Positions 1 through 7,930 of a stretch of 36,197 nt of DNA are shown one piece after another. The DNA lies in contig JAISXJ010000100.1 in the NCBI GenBank assembly GCA_031270565.1, positions 1 to 36,197 of the forward strand. Reading direction: 5' to 3'. The translations under genes were made by a program, and so were the position numbers. Under the pieces are notes generated by a model, which had not been told where the DNA came from, did no database searches, and saw nothing but the letters and a program-made list of their open reading frames with translations. The stretch is from Prevotellaceae bacterium (GTDB lineage: Bacteria > Bacteroidota > Bacteroidia > Bacteroidales > Paludibacteraceae). Position 1 is the first letter of the stretch; each line of letters opens with the position of its first letter.

Positions 1-83
1 GAAATGTGCCGCAATAATTGTATATGTATATAGCGTCACAACGCAAAAAAACTTCGCGTTGATAACCAGTAACCAAAAAGTTT

Positions 84-218
84 TTAATAAATGATAAGCC
101 CTTGAATACAAGGAGTTAAAGCGAATGCGGGGGGGGGCTTTTGTAACGAGCTTACTTTTAGCCGGTTGAACCGTCTAAACAGCAAAAATGGTGAATATGG
201 AATACCAGATATAAACAT
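84..218 (-). CDS. 44-aa conserved small protein, copy 1 (unknown function)
   Basis: The ATG lies 36 nt downstream of a TACTTTTGC box and opens a 44-codon frame with core RRFNRLKVSSLQKPPP and end ALTPCIQGLIIY. The same peptide is encoded in copies 2 and 4, and in copy 3 if two C are removed. Differences between copies in the core are mostly third-position and silent (TTT/TTC, CGG/CGC, AGC/AGT, GCC/GCT), which argues for translation of this frame. The three prolines are encoded by nine consecutive C. The peptide is basic in the middle, has one Cys and no obvious signal peptide. It is too short for the ORF track. I do not recognise a family. It could be a small protein, a leader peptide, or a passenger of a mobile repeat. 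Confidence 0.55.
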   Translation of the reverse strand: MFISGIPYSPFLLFRRFNRLKVSSLQKPPPAFALTPCIQGLIIY

Positions 219-254
219 AGTCTTGAGTTAATTTTAGTTGTGTATAAGAACGGG

Positions 255-263
255 GCAAAAGTA
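255..263 (-). promoter_or_regulatory. -7 box of copy 1 (TACTTTTGC)
   Basis: On the minus strand this reads TACTTTTGC, matching the Bacteroidetes -7 consensus TAnnTTTG. It stands 36 nt before the ATG of the 44-codon ORF. The other three copies have the equivalent box at 34-37 nt. Confidence 0.6.
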
Positions 264-272
264 ATACTTTTT

Positions 273-506
273 AGTGAATAACTAATAGTGAATAATTTTT
301 TTTCGGGCTTTTATTTCTCTGTGTCTCTCTGTGTGTTCTCTGTGTAACTCCGTGCAAAAAGAAAACTTGGCAACTCTCGCTGCTGAATTTCACAGAGAAG
401 CACAGGACTTGTCCCGCCAAAGCGGGAGGTTTCACAGAGTTACACAGAGATTTGTCCCTGACAGAAACAGCATTATTCACTATTCACTATTCGTTATTCA
501 CTATAT
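273..506. repeat. Low-complexity intergenic repeats
   Basis: This gene-free stretch holds reiterated GTGAATA/TATTCAC units at both ends (273-296 and 471-506). Between them are CACAGAG-rich segments and a small palindrome CCCGCcaaaGCGGG near 409-427. The same palindrome, inside 'cttgtcccgccaaagcggga', recurs at 17584-17603. Similar GTGAATA tracts occur at 11968-11993, 18028-18066, 21644-21770 and 34847-34878. The ORFs called here read through the repeats (LFVIHYS-like peptides on either strand) and are not convincing genes. Confidence 0.7.
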
Positions 507-570
507 TATAGCGCCTCAAAAAAAGAATTAACCCATATTACTCCGTTAACAGTGAATCGCTAAAAAGGTG

Positions 571-578
571 TATCTTTG
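571..578 (+). promoter_or_regulatory. -7 box upstream of acyl-CoA synthetase
   Basis: TATCTTTG matches the Bacteroidetes -7 consensus. It lies 46 nt upstream of the ATG at 625 and three bases inside the ORF-track start at 568. Transcription would therefore begin after 568, which rules that start out and supports 625. Confidence 0.65.
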
Positions 579-624
579 TCGGTCGAAAATTTCCATTTAT
601 CTAACTCTAAAAAAAACAACCCTT

Positions 625-2385
625 ATGGAAGTAACACGTATCTTTGATTTGTTGCCCCACTATGTGGAGCATTACCCCAATCAGGATGTCGCTCTGGCAT
701 GCAAACGTAATGGCGTCTGGCAAACGTTTAGCATCGGACAGTACATCGAAACAGTTAATCATCTCAGTTATGGATTTATGAAGCTGGGCATTAAACCCGG
801 CGACAAGATTGCCATCATCAGCGCAAACCGTCCCGAATGGAATATGCTGGATATGGCAATTATGCAAATGGGCGCTATTTGTGTGCCGCTCTATCCAACT
901 ATCAGTCAAGCCGACTACAAGTACATCCTTAATCATGCAGAAATCAGACTGCTCTTTATTGAAGGCAAAGAATTGCGTACCAAAATTGAGCCGATTCTGC
1001 CTGAGGTCAGCTCCATTGAATTTATTTACACCTTTGTCAATCAAAATTCGGGACTTCCCTATTTTGACCAACTCGTAGAACTTGGCAAAGCCCATCCTCA
1101 GCCCGAAGCTCTCAAAACCGTTTCCGACAGCATTGACAGAATGAGTCTGGCTTCTATCATCTACACTTCCGGCACCACCGGCAATCCCAAAGGCGTGATG
1201 CTTTCGCACAACAACATTGTCCGAAATTTTGTCTGTCTGCGTGATATTCCCGCGCCTTGGAACAAGAGAGCCTTGAGTTTTCTACCGCTCTGTCACGCAT
1301 ACGAGCGTATGCTGGTTTATCTGTACCAGTATCTTGGTATTTCGGTTTATTATGCCGAAAATCTGGCAACTATCGCCGAAAATATCAAGGAGATTGTGCC
1401 AACGTTTATGACGTGCGTGCCGCGTGTGCTGGAGAAGATTTATGACAAACTCTATATGGCGGGTAAAAAGCAACCGTTCATCAGGCGGCAACTCTATTAC
1501 TGGGCATTTAATTTGGCTATCAGATATAAAAATGAAAACCGTACGAAGTGGTACGAGTTCCAGTATCGGATTGCCGATAAGCTGGTTTACAGCAAATGGC
1601 GGGAGGCGCTTGGAGGCAATTTTGATATTGTGGTGTCGGGCGGTTCTGCGATTTTGCCTCACATGGCAGCTTTCTTTTCCGCCATTCACATGCCCGTATT
1701 CGAGGGCTACGGCTTGAGCGAAACATCGCCCGTTATTGCCGTAATGAACCGCCATCCGGGGGGACGCCAGTTTGGTACGGTAGGGTATAAAATGCCTGAC
1801 ACGGAATTGCGTATCGGTGAAAATAATGAAATACAGTGTCGCGGACATAATGTCATGCTCGGTTACTATCGCGACCCGGAACTTACGGCGGAAGTCATTG
1901 ACAAAGAGGGATGGTTGCACACCGGCGATACCGGAGAATTGTCGCCGGAGGGTGTTCTGCGCATTACGGGACGGTTGAAGAATATCTTTAAAACGTCGTT
2001 TGGGAAATATATTAATCCTCAAATGATAGAATCGAAGCTGACAGAATCGCCCTTTATTGAGAACATTGTGGTTGTAGGTGAGAACAAGAAATTTGCAGCA
2101 GCGCTGGTTGCTCCCGATTTTGTCTTCCTCAAATCGTGGTGCGCCAGACACAAGATGCCTTACACCACAAATGAAGAGATGGTGAAAAATCCGGTTGTGA
2201 TAGCTCGTTATCAGAAGGAGATAAAAAAATATAATGTCAATTTTGGAGACTGGGAGCAGATAAAACGTTTTGAACTTATCCCCGATGACTGGAATCAGAA
2301 TCATATCCTAACCCCAACGCTGAAAGTGAAACGTAAGGTTGTAGAAAATCTTTACGCCGACAGAATAGAAAATCTTTTTTCTTAG
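625..2385 (+). CDS. Long-chain fatty acid--CoA ligase (AMP-forming)
   Basis: 586-aa member of the ANL adenylating superfamily, closest in layout to FadD/FadD15-type acyl-CoA synthetases. It activates a fatty acid with ATP to acyl-AMP and transfers it to CoA at the cytoplasmic side of the membrane. Visible motifs: the phosphate-binding loop YTSGTTGNPKGVMLSH in the first third, GYGLSETSP in the middle, the hinge-region WLHTGDTGEL and GRLKNIFKTSFGKYINP, and a C-terminal lysine (LKVKRK) in the expected region. The track extends upstream to 568, but that start lies before the promoter -7 box, so 625 is chosen. It is monocistronic, followed by a hairpin terminator. The specific fatty acid cannot be told from sequence. 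Confidence 0.92.
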   Translation: MEVTRIFDLLPHYVEHYPNQDVALACKRNGVWQTFSIGQYIETVNHLSYGFMKLGIKPGDKIAIISANRPEWNMLDMAIMQMGAICVPLYPTISQADYKYILNHAEIRLLFIEGKELRTKIEPILPEVSSIEFIYTFVNQNSGLPYFDQLVELGKAHPQPEALKTVSDSIDRMSLASIIYTSGTTGNPKGVMLSHNNIVRNFVCLRDIPAPWNKRALSFLPLCHAYERMLVYLYQYLGISVYYAENLATIAENIKEIVPTFMTCVPRVLEKIYDKLYMAGKKQPFIRRQLYYWAFNLAIRYKNENRTKWYEFQYRIADKLVYSKWREALGGNFDIVVSGGSAILPHMAAFFSAIHMPVFEGYGLSETSPVIAVMNRHPGGRQFGTVGYKMPDTELRIGENNEIQCRGHNVMLGYYRDPELTAEVIDKEGWLHTGDTGELSPEGVLRITGRLKNIFKTSFGKYINPQMIESKLTESPFIENIVVVGENKKFAAALVAPDFVFLKSWCARHKMPYTTNEEMVKNPVVIARYQKEIKKYNVNFGDWEQIKRFELIPDDWNQNHILTPTLKVKRKVVENLYADRIENLFS

Positions 2386-2395
2386 CAGCAAAAAA

Positions 2396-2444
2396 GGAAA
2401 GGGGCGACTTGAAATTAAGTTGCCCCTTTCGGTTTATTCTTTTT
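2396..2444 (+). terminator. Rho-independent-like terminator after acyl-CoA synthetase
   Basis: A 14-bp stem (GAAAGGGGCGACTT paired with AAGTTGCCCCTTTC, one G-T pair) with a 6-nt loop begins 11 nt after the stop codon. A T-rich stretch follows after a few bases. Confidence 0.75.
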
Positions 2445-2616
2445 GGGGGTGCTATAAAAAGAATGAATAATGTAACGCCGTCAGGCGGGTATCTCCCGCA
2501 AGAAGTTTCGGGATGGTTCTATGAACCTTTCGAGAACACTCGTAACCCTCGAAATGACGATAAAATATCTTTATTTGCAACCACTTATATCAATGCACTA
2601 ATCTAAATATATTTTT
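2445..2616 (+). other. Gap before the BspA-like gene
   Basis: This gap contains a small hairpin (GCGGGtatctCCCGC, about 2485-2500). I saw no clean -7 box; TATCTTTA near 2569 is a weak candidate. The 65-codon ORF at 2409-2606 starts inside the terminator and has no recognisable content, so it is not called. Confidence 0.4.
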
Positions 2617-4692
2617 ATGAAAACAAATTACAGACTTTTTGTATTAGCGCTCACCATTTGCAGCTTGAGTGTAAACGCGCAATCATTTACCTACAACGGT
2701 ATTAACTATGAAGTTACTTCTACTTCGCCAAATGAAGTAAAGGTTGCTAATAACAGAAGTTATTCAGGGGCGGCAGTAATACCCAGTTTGGTTAAGTACA
2801 ACAGCAATACTTATGCTGTTACTGCGATAGGAGAGCAGGCTTTTCTCTTTTGCAGTACCTTGACTTCGATAACTATTCTCGAATCAGTAGAGACGATTGG
2901 AGATTATGCTTTTCGTGGTTGTATCGGTTTGACTTCGGTAACCATTCCTAATTCAGTAGAGACGATTGGAGATTATGCCTTTCGTGGTTGCAGCGGTTTG
3001 ACCGGTACATTAACTATTCCTAATTCAGTAGAGACGATTGGGAAGGGGACTTTTTACAGTTGCACAAGCTTGGAGTCTGTAATGATTCCTAATTCAGTTA
3101 AGACAATAGGAGTGCAGGCTTTTTACTATTGCACGAGCTTGGTATCTGTAATGATTGGTAATTCAGTAGAGACGATTGGAGAGGAGGCTTTTTACGAGTG
3201 CAGCGATTTGACTTCGGTAACAATCGGTAATTCTGTAGAGACGATTGGAGATTATGCTTTTTACGGTTGCAGCGGTTTGAATTCGATAACAATCGGTAAT
3301 TCTGTAGAGACGATTGGAAATTATGCTTTTTCCTATTGCAGCGGCTTGACCGGCACATTAACTATTCCCAATTCGGTTACTTCGATTGGAAGGTGGGCTT
3401 TTGATGGTTGCAGCGGTTTGACTTCGGTAACAATTGGTAATTTAGTAGAGGCGATTGGAGAGTGGGCTTTTTACGGTTGCAGCGGTTTGATCGGTATTGA
3501 TGTTGCTGCAGGCAATCTGCATTACAGTTCCCTTGACGGCGTATTGTTTAACGAAGTGCAGGATGCATTGATACAGTACCCCGGTGGTAAAGCAGGCAGT
3601 TATATTATTCCTGAATCTGTAAAGACGATTGGAAGGTATGCTTTTGAGAATTGCAGCAAGTTGACTTCTGTAACAATCTGTAATTCAGTAGAGACGATTG
3701 GAGAGGGGGCTTTTGCCGTTTGCGAAAGTTTAACAGAAGTAACTATTGGAAATTCGGTTACTGCGATTGGAGAGATTGCTTTTTACAAGTGCAGCAAGTT
3801 GATTTCGGTAACAATCGGTAATTCTGTAAAGACGATTGGAGTGGAGGCTTTTTCTTATTGCATCGGTTTAACCGGTACATTAACTATTCCTAATTCAGTA
3901 GAGACGATTGAAGGTGGAGCTTTTGCCGTTTGCGAAAGTTTAACAGAAGTAACTATTGGAAATTCGGTTACTTCGATTGAAGAGTGGGCTTTTTCCGGTT
4001 GCAGTGGCTTGACTTCGGTAACAATCGGTAATTCTGTAAAGACGATTGGATGGGCGGCTTTTTGCGATTGCAGCGATTTAGAGACAATATATGTAAAAGC
4101 AATCACTCCGCCTGTAGCGGATTATTATACCTTTGACAATGTGCTGACCGGTATTCCTGTACACGTGCCCTGCGGCAGAGCGTCGGCGTACCAAAGCGCC
4201 GCAGAGTGGAGCAGTTTTGCCAATTATATAGAAGATCTTCCGCTGCTCAATCTCACTGTACAAAGCGAAGATGTACGCAAAGGAACGGCAAGCATCACAC
4301 AGGCAAACACCTGCGACAATAGTACGGCAGTCATCGCGGCAACGCCCCTCGTCGGCTATCAGTTTAAACAGTGGAGCGACGGCAATACGGACAATCCGCG
4401 CATCGTTACCGTAACAACAGATACGACGTTCACGGCAATCTTTAGCGGCATAGACGGCACACAGGCTACTGCCTTTGCGCTCTATCCGAATCCCGTAAGA
4501 GATGAACTGTTTATTTCGGGTGTGTCGGGAGAAGCAAGGATTGTAATCTCAGATTTGTCAGGGCGCACGGTAGGGGTGAAAAATATTTCGTCCCTACAAA
4601 CCGGCGAGATAAGCATCAATGTATCGCATTTGGCAAAAGGTGTGTATCTGATAAAAATCGGCAATTATACAGGGAAGATTGTGAAAGAATAA
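2617..4692 (+). CDS. BspA-like leucine-rich repeat surface protein with T9SS sorting domain
   Basis: 691-aa exported protein. A signal peptide (MKTNYRLFVLALTICSLSVNA) is followed by tandem units of about 23 aa with the pattern (V)ETIGxxAFxxCxxLTSVTIxNS, typical of BspA/LRR_5 repeats. I count 18 AFxxCxxL units, broken once by a non-repeat insert (around residues 295-330, YSSLDGVLFN). Near residues 545-615 is a divergent InlB-B-like repeat (YQFKQWSDG, TDTTFTAIF). The last 70 residues (FALYPNPVRDELFI, GVYLIKIG, IVKE) are a type A T9SS sorting domain, so the protein should cross the outer membrane and be attached to or released at the surface. BspA-type proteins often bind host or microbial ligands; the ligand here is unknown. 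Neighbouring repeat units are almost identical at the DNA level. Confidence 0.92.
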   Translation: MKTNYRLFVLALTICSLSVNAQSFTYNGINYEVTSTSPNEVKVANNRSYSGAAVIPSLVKYNSNTYAVTAIGEQAFLFCSTLTSITILESVETIGDYAFRGCIGLTSVTIPNSVETIGDYAFRGCSGLTGTLTIPNSVETIGKGTFYSCTSLESVMIPNSVKTIGVQAFYYCTSLVSVMIGNSVETIGEEAFYECSDLTSVTIGNSVETIGDYAFYGCSGLNSITIGNSVETIGNYAFSYCSGLTGTLTIPNSVTSIGRWAFDGCSGLTSVTIGNLVEAIGEWAFYGCSGLIGIDVAAGNLHYSSLDGVLFNEVQDALIQYPGGKAGSYIIPESVKTIGRYAFENCSKLTSVTICNSVETIGEGAFAVCESLTEVTIGNSVTAIGEIAFYKCSKLISVTIGNSVKTIGVEAFSYCIGLTGTLTIPNSVETIEGGAFAVCESLTEVTIGNSVTSIEEWAFSGCSGLTSVTIGNSVKTIGWAAFCDCSDLETIYVKAITPPVADYYTFDNVLTGIPVHVPCGRASAYQSAAEWSSFANYIEDLPLLNLTVQSEDVRKGTASITQANTCDNSTAVIAATPLVGYQFKQWSDGNTDNPRIVTVTTDTTFTAIFSGIDGTQATAFALYPNPVRDELFISGVSGEARIVISDLSGRTVGVKNISSLQTGEISINVSHLAKGVYLIKIGNYTGKIVKE

Positions 4693-4746
4693 CAGTCTCC
4701 GCCAGCCCCCTGCAAAAGAGGGTGGGTAAGCATAGTACAGACACAT

Positions 4747-4770
4747 AAAAGCCTCGCAAGGGGCTTTTTG
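4747..4770. terminator. Bidirectional terminator between BspA-like gene and mtaB
   Basis: AAAAGCC tcgcaagg GGCTTTTT hairpin with a T run on one side and an A run on the other. It can serve the plus-strand surface protein and the minus-strand mtaB, which converge here. Confidence 0.7.
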
Positions 4771-4820
4771 TGTTTTATTAAAAGGTTTTTGAGAGAAACG
4801 GTCTGTTGCTTATCCAACAT

Positions 4821-6095
4821 TCAGGTTATCACGACCGATTGAAAGGTATTGATTAACGACAGGTCGCAGGGCGCTTCTACCCGGATATAGTTTTCGGTGA
4901 ATCCAAACATTTTCTCCCCTCGCCGTCCCGATTCCCAAAGCGCAATGCCGCTATTGCCCCGTTGCGTGTCCATAAAACGTTCCGTCTTCTCCTGAGAAAG
5001 TCGATGCAAAGCTTCGCTTCGGCGTTTCCGCTCCTGCTGAGGCACAATATAGCCAATCTCCAGCGCTTGGGTGTTGTTGCGTTCCGAATAGGTGAAAACA
5101 TGCATCTGAGTTATGTCGAGTTCCTGCAAAAAAGCGTATGTCTCCTCGAAACAGTCCGGCGTTTCGCCACGCATCCCCACCATTACATCCACACCGATAA
5201 AGGCATCCGGCATCAGCCGTTTGACCGTTTTCACCTTTTCGGCAAACAGTTCCCGCGTGTATCGGCGTCTCATCAGTCTGAGTATCGTGTTACTGCCCGA
5301 CTGTAACGGGATGTGAAAGTGTGGCGCAAAATGGTTTGATACCTTGACAAAGTCAATGATTTCATCCCTGAGCAGGTTCGGCTCAATGGACGAAATGCGG
5401 AAACGTACTTCACCCGACAGGTTGTCCAGCGCCTTAATAAGGTCAAGAAAAGTCTCCCCTTTCGGCGTTTCAAAAGCGCCGATATTTACTCCCGTCAATA
5501 CAATTTCCTTAGCCCCCCTGTCAATGGATTCCTGCGCCACAGCCAGCGTCTGCTCTATGGAGGCATTGCGGCTGCGCCCCCGTGCCAGCGGAATGGTGCA
5601 GTAGGAGCAGTAATAGTTACATCCATCCTGAATTTTGAGGAAGTGCCGGGTGCGGTCGTCGGCAGAGCATGCCGGCTGAAAAGCGTTGATTTTCGCCGTT
5701 CTGCCAACGTGAATCTGTTTCCGGCGATTTCTGTCAAGGTGTGTCAGGAAATCCGTAAGAGCCATTTTTTCATTCGACCCGAGCACAAGGTCAACGCCCG
5801 TTATTTGAGCCACTTCATCCGGTTTAAGCTGCGCATAACAGCCCGTAACCACAATATAAGCATTTGGATGACGCTCCATAAGCCGGTGAATAGCCTGTCG
5901 ACACTTTTTGTCGGCGACATTGGTAACGGAGCAGGTATTGATAATGCAAATATCTGCCTGTTCGCCCGCTTTGGCACGAACAAATCCCTCCGCAAAGAGC
6001 ATTTGTCCAATGACAGAAGTCTCTGCAAAGTTGAGTTTGCATCCCAGCGTGTGAAATGCAACTTTCTTTCCGCAGAACTGAGACGTGTCAATCAT
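4821..6095 (-). CDS. mtaB: tRNA t6A37 methylthiotransferase MtaB
   Basis: 424-aa radical-SAM methylthiotransferase. It adds a methylthio group at C2 of N6-threonylcarbamoyladenosine 37 in tRNAs reading ANN codons. The N-terminal UPF0004 domain shows the three cluster-binding cysteines (C19 in TLGCK, C55 in NTCSVTN, C86 in VTGCYAQ). The radical-SAM signature CNYYCSYC (C159, C163, C166) is followed by IPLARGRSRN. A short TRAM-like domain closes the protein (GIALWESG, VEAPCDLSLIN). Length is normal for the family. NTCSVTNVADKKCR favours MtaB over MiaB or RimO. It begins 33 bp after the GH20 gene on the same strand and could be cotranscribed with it. Confidence 0.92.
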   Translation of the reverse strand: MIDTSQFCGKKVAFHTLGCKLNFAETSVIGQMLFAEGFVRAKAGEQADICIINTCSVTNVADKKCRQAIHRLMERHPNAYIVVTGCYAQLKPDEVAQITGVDLVLGSNEKMALTDFLTHLDRNRRKQIHVGRTAKINAFQPACSADDRTRHFLKIQDGCNYYCSYCTIPLARGRSRNASIEQTLAVAQESIDRGAKEIVLTGVNIGAFETPKGETFLDLIKALDNLSGEVRFRISSIEPNLLRDEIIDFVKVSNHFAPHFHIPLQSGSNTILRLMRRRYTRELFAEKVKTVKRLMPDAFIGVDVMVGMRGETPDCFEETYAFLQELDITQMHVFTYSERNNTQALEIGYIVPQQERKRRSEALHRLSQEKTERFMDTQRGNSGIALWESGRRGEKMFGFTENYIRVEAPCDLSLINTFQSVVIT

Positions 6096-6128
6096 AGCTC
6101 AAACACATAGGAACGCATTTTTCCGGCA

Positions 6129-7748
6129 TTATTTCCGAAAATTATACCCGTTCAGGTCATAGATGGATAGCAGCGCGGGCAAACGTGTCAGAAATCCGTC
6201 AAAGTTTTTTTTCTCCGCTTTCAGCCATTGCACCTCCGATAGCGCCGCAAGGCGCGGCAGTATCATATATTCTACATGTTCGACAGTGGGAATATATTCC
6301 GCCCAGAGGTTGGCTTGCACACCAAGAATGTGTTGTTTCTCTTCGTCGGTCAGTTCGGCAGGCACAGGCTCTAAGGAATAGACATTCTCCACATCGGAGA
6401 ACCCGCCAATGGCAAGCGGCTCTTTTTCTGTGTCGGTGGACTGGTAATAATCGAAATAGAGATGCGTTCTGGGCGTCATAATGACATCGTGTCCAAGCTT
6501 GGCGGCATTGATTCCACCGGTCATTCCCCGCCACGACATCACCGTTGCCTCTTCGGCAATATCGCCATCCAGAATCTCGTCCCATCCGATGATACGCCGC
6601 CCTTTTCCTTTGAGAAAAGTCTCTACGTGCTGGGTGCAGTAGCTTTGCAACCTGTCTTCGGCGGTATGTTTTTCGTCGGCTTGCAACCCCTTAGCCCGTA
6701 TCAGCGCCTGACATTTTGGGCATTGCTTCCAATGGTCGCGCGGCGCTTCGTCTCCGCCGATGTGAATATATTTTGACGGAAACAGGTCTGTTACTTCACT
6801 CAATACGTCTTCTATAAACGGTATGCTTGCCTCATTGCCGATGCAAAGCACATCCTTGAATATACCCCATCTCGTGGCAACCTCATACCCCTCGCCCGCG
6901 CAACCAAGTTCCGGATAGGCGGCAAGCGCTGCCAGACTGTGACCGGGTATTTCTATTTCGGGAATAATGGTAATATAACGTTCCTGTGCATAAGCAATCA
7001 CAGTTTTTATCTCCTCCTGCGTGTAATAACCGCCATAAGGTATTCCGTCGTACGTCTGTGTATTTTTCCCAAGAACAGTTTCTTTGCGTACCGCGCCGAT
7101 TTCGGTGAGTTTGGGATACTTCTTAATCTCTATGCGCCATCCCTGATCGTCGGTCAGATGCCAATGAAAGGTATTCACGTTGTGCAGCGCGAGGATGTCA
7201 ATAAACCGTTTTACGAACTCTACCGGAAAGAAATGGCGACACACGTCAAGCATCATCCCGCGATAGGCGAATCGGGGATAATCGCGGATGTGTACGGCAG
7301 GAAAAGCGAGTTCGTCGGCATTTACGGTGCGAGGAATGGCCTTGCGCAGTGTCTGAATACCGTAGAATACGCCATTGGCAGTGCGCCCCTGAACGGTTAT
7401 AGTCCGGCTTTTGACTATTATTTCATAACCTTCTTCCTGACTGATATGGTCATTCAGCATCAGGATAATGGCATTAATGGGTCTGATACCGTTCACCTGC
7501 GTACCTTCTACGACAAGTTGCCACCCCGTTGTTTCCCGGATATAATCCGCCAGAAACAGGGCATTTCTCCGCATCAGCGTATTGTCTTCGGGATAAAGGA
7601 TAACGGTTTTATCAGACAGATAAAAGGCTACACCCCTCTGATAGGTTATCTCCTGAGGAAGGGGCACAACCTCATAATGAACACTGTTTCCCATAACGGG
7701 AACGGCTATAAAAAACATAGCAATAAAAAAACAACAGAATTTAGACAT
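6129..7748 (-). CDS. Beta-N-acetylhexosaminidase, GH20
   Basis: 539-aa exported glycoside hydrolase removing terminal beta-GlcNAc/GalNAc from glycans, probably in the periplasm or on the envelope. The second in-frame ATG is chosen because it starts a clean signal peptide (MSKFCCFFIAMFFIAVPVMG). An N-terminal GH20b-like domain (YEVVPLPQEITYQRG) precedes the TIM barrel. Catalytic Asp-Glu are seen in HIGGDEAPRDHW, and substrate-site features in RGMMLDVCRHF, NTFHWHLTDDQGWRIEIKKYP and IIGWDEILDG. A Cys pair in CPKCQ follows the catalytic motif. No T9SS tail or lipobox is visible. A MITE-like insertion sits 15 bp upstream of this start, between it and the CPBP gene. Confidence 0.92.
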   Translation of the reverse strand: MSKFCCFFIAMFFIAVPVMGNSVHYEVVPLPQEITYQRGVAFYLSDKTVILYPEDNTLMRRNALFLADYIRETTGWQLVVEGTQVNGIRPINAIILMLNDHISQEEGYEIIVKSRTITVQGRTANGVFYGIQTLRKAIPRTVNADELAFPAVHIRDYPRFAYRGMMLDVCRHFFPVEFVKRFIDILALHNVNTFHWHLTDDQGWRIEIKKYPKLTEIGAVRKETVLGKNTQTYDGIPYGGYYTQEEIKTVIAYAQERYITIIPEIEIPGHSLAALAAYPELGCAGEGYEVATRWGIFKDVLCIGNEASIPFIEDVLSEVTDLFPSKYIHIGGDEAPRDHWKQCPKCQALIRAKGLQADEKHTAEDRLQSYCTQHVETFLKGKGRRIIGWDEILDGDIAEEATVMSWRGMTGGINAAKLGHDVIMTPRTHLYFDYYQSTDTEKEPLAIGGFSDVENVYSLEPVPAELTDEEKQHILGVQANLWAEYIPTVEHVEYMILPRLAALSEVQWLKAEKKNFDGFLTRLPALLSIYDLNGYNFRK

Positions 7749-7762
7749 AACAAATAGGTTAT

Positions 7763-7884
7763 GGGGGCTTCTAAAAATTAGATTTTTCAAGGCTTGCGAT
7801 TGAGGTAAAAGCGGAGTTTACTAGCGTAAATGAGCATTTTACCGAGTGAGCGTAACGCAGAAAAAGCAATTTTTAGAAGTTCCC
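7763..7884. mobile_element. 122-bp MITE-like element with terminal inverted repeats
   Basis: The ends read GGGggCTTCTAAAAATT...TTTTT on the left and, reverse-complemented, GGGaaCTTCTAAAAATT..TTTTT on the right, giving roughly 24-bp imperfect terminal inverted repeats. The interior has a second imperfect palindrome (GTAAAAGCGGAGTTTAC facing GTAAATGAGCATTTTAC). It has no coding capacity. I cannot define a target-site duplication with confidence. It is probably a non-autonomous derivative of an insertion sequence whose transposase is not in the window. Confidence 0.7.
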
Positions 7885-7930
7885 TAATATGTATTAGTAA
7901 AAATAAGCACACTATACAGGCGACGTAAAG

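Larger units (their letters stand above)
1..263 (-). repeat. Copy 1 of the C-tract sORF repeat unit
   Basis: First of four dispersed copies of one unit (others near 11504-11700, 17741-18016 and 35068-35345). Read on the minus strand it holds, in order, a -7 box, a leader, a 44-codon ORF with a run of 9 C, and a conserved tail that continues past the window edge. It contains small hairpins: CGGTT/AACCG just upstream of the C run and CCTTG/CAAGG just after it. The tail has a further hairpin (CAACGC/GCGTTG). Identity to the other copies is highest over about 115 nt around the C run. Whatever gene lies downstream on the minus strand is outside the window. Confidence 0.85.

Noticed and set aside
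96-170. Opposite-strand mini-ORF in the C-tract unit (MRGGAFVTSLLLAG) preceded by AAGGAG
   Set aside because: Only 14 codons. The AAGGAG comes from the conserved CCTTG/CAAGG hairpin, Bacteroidales rarely depend on such sites, and the promoter box points the other way.
271-531. ORFs of 69 and 66 codons at the left end
   Set aside because: They translate low-complexity GTGAATA and CACAGAG repeats (LLVIHYS-like ends recur in other repeat ORFs) and lack any family features.
568-624. Upstream extension of the acyl-CoA synthetase ORF
   Set aside because: It starts before the -7 box at 571-578, so it would not be in the transcript.
1282-2304. 340-codon minus-strand ORF
   Set aside because: Shadow of the acyl-CoA synthetase gene; no recognisable domain. 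The same applies to other long antisense ORFs such as 13578-14114, 23195-23785, 24245-24862 and 33743-34309.
2409-2606. 65-codon ORF after the acyl-CoA synthetase
   Set aside because: It begins within the terminator hairpin and shows no conserved motif or signal.
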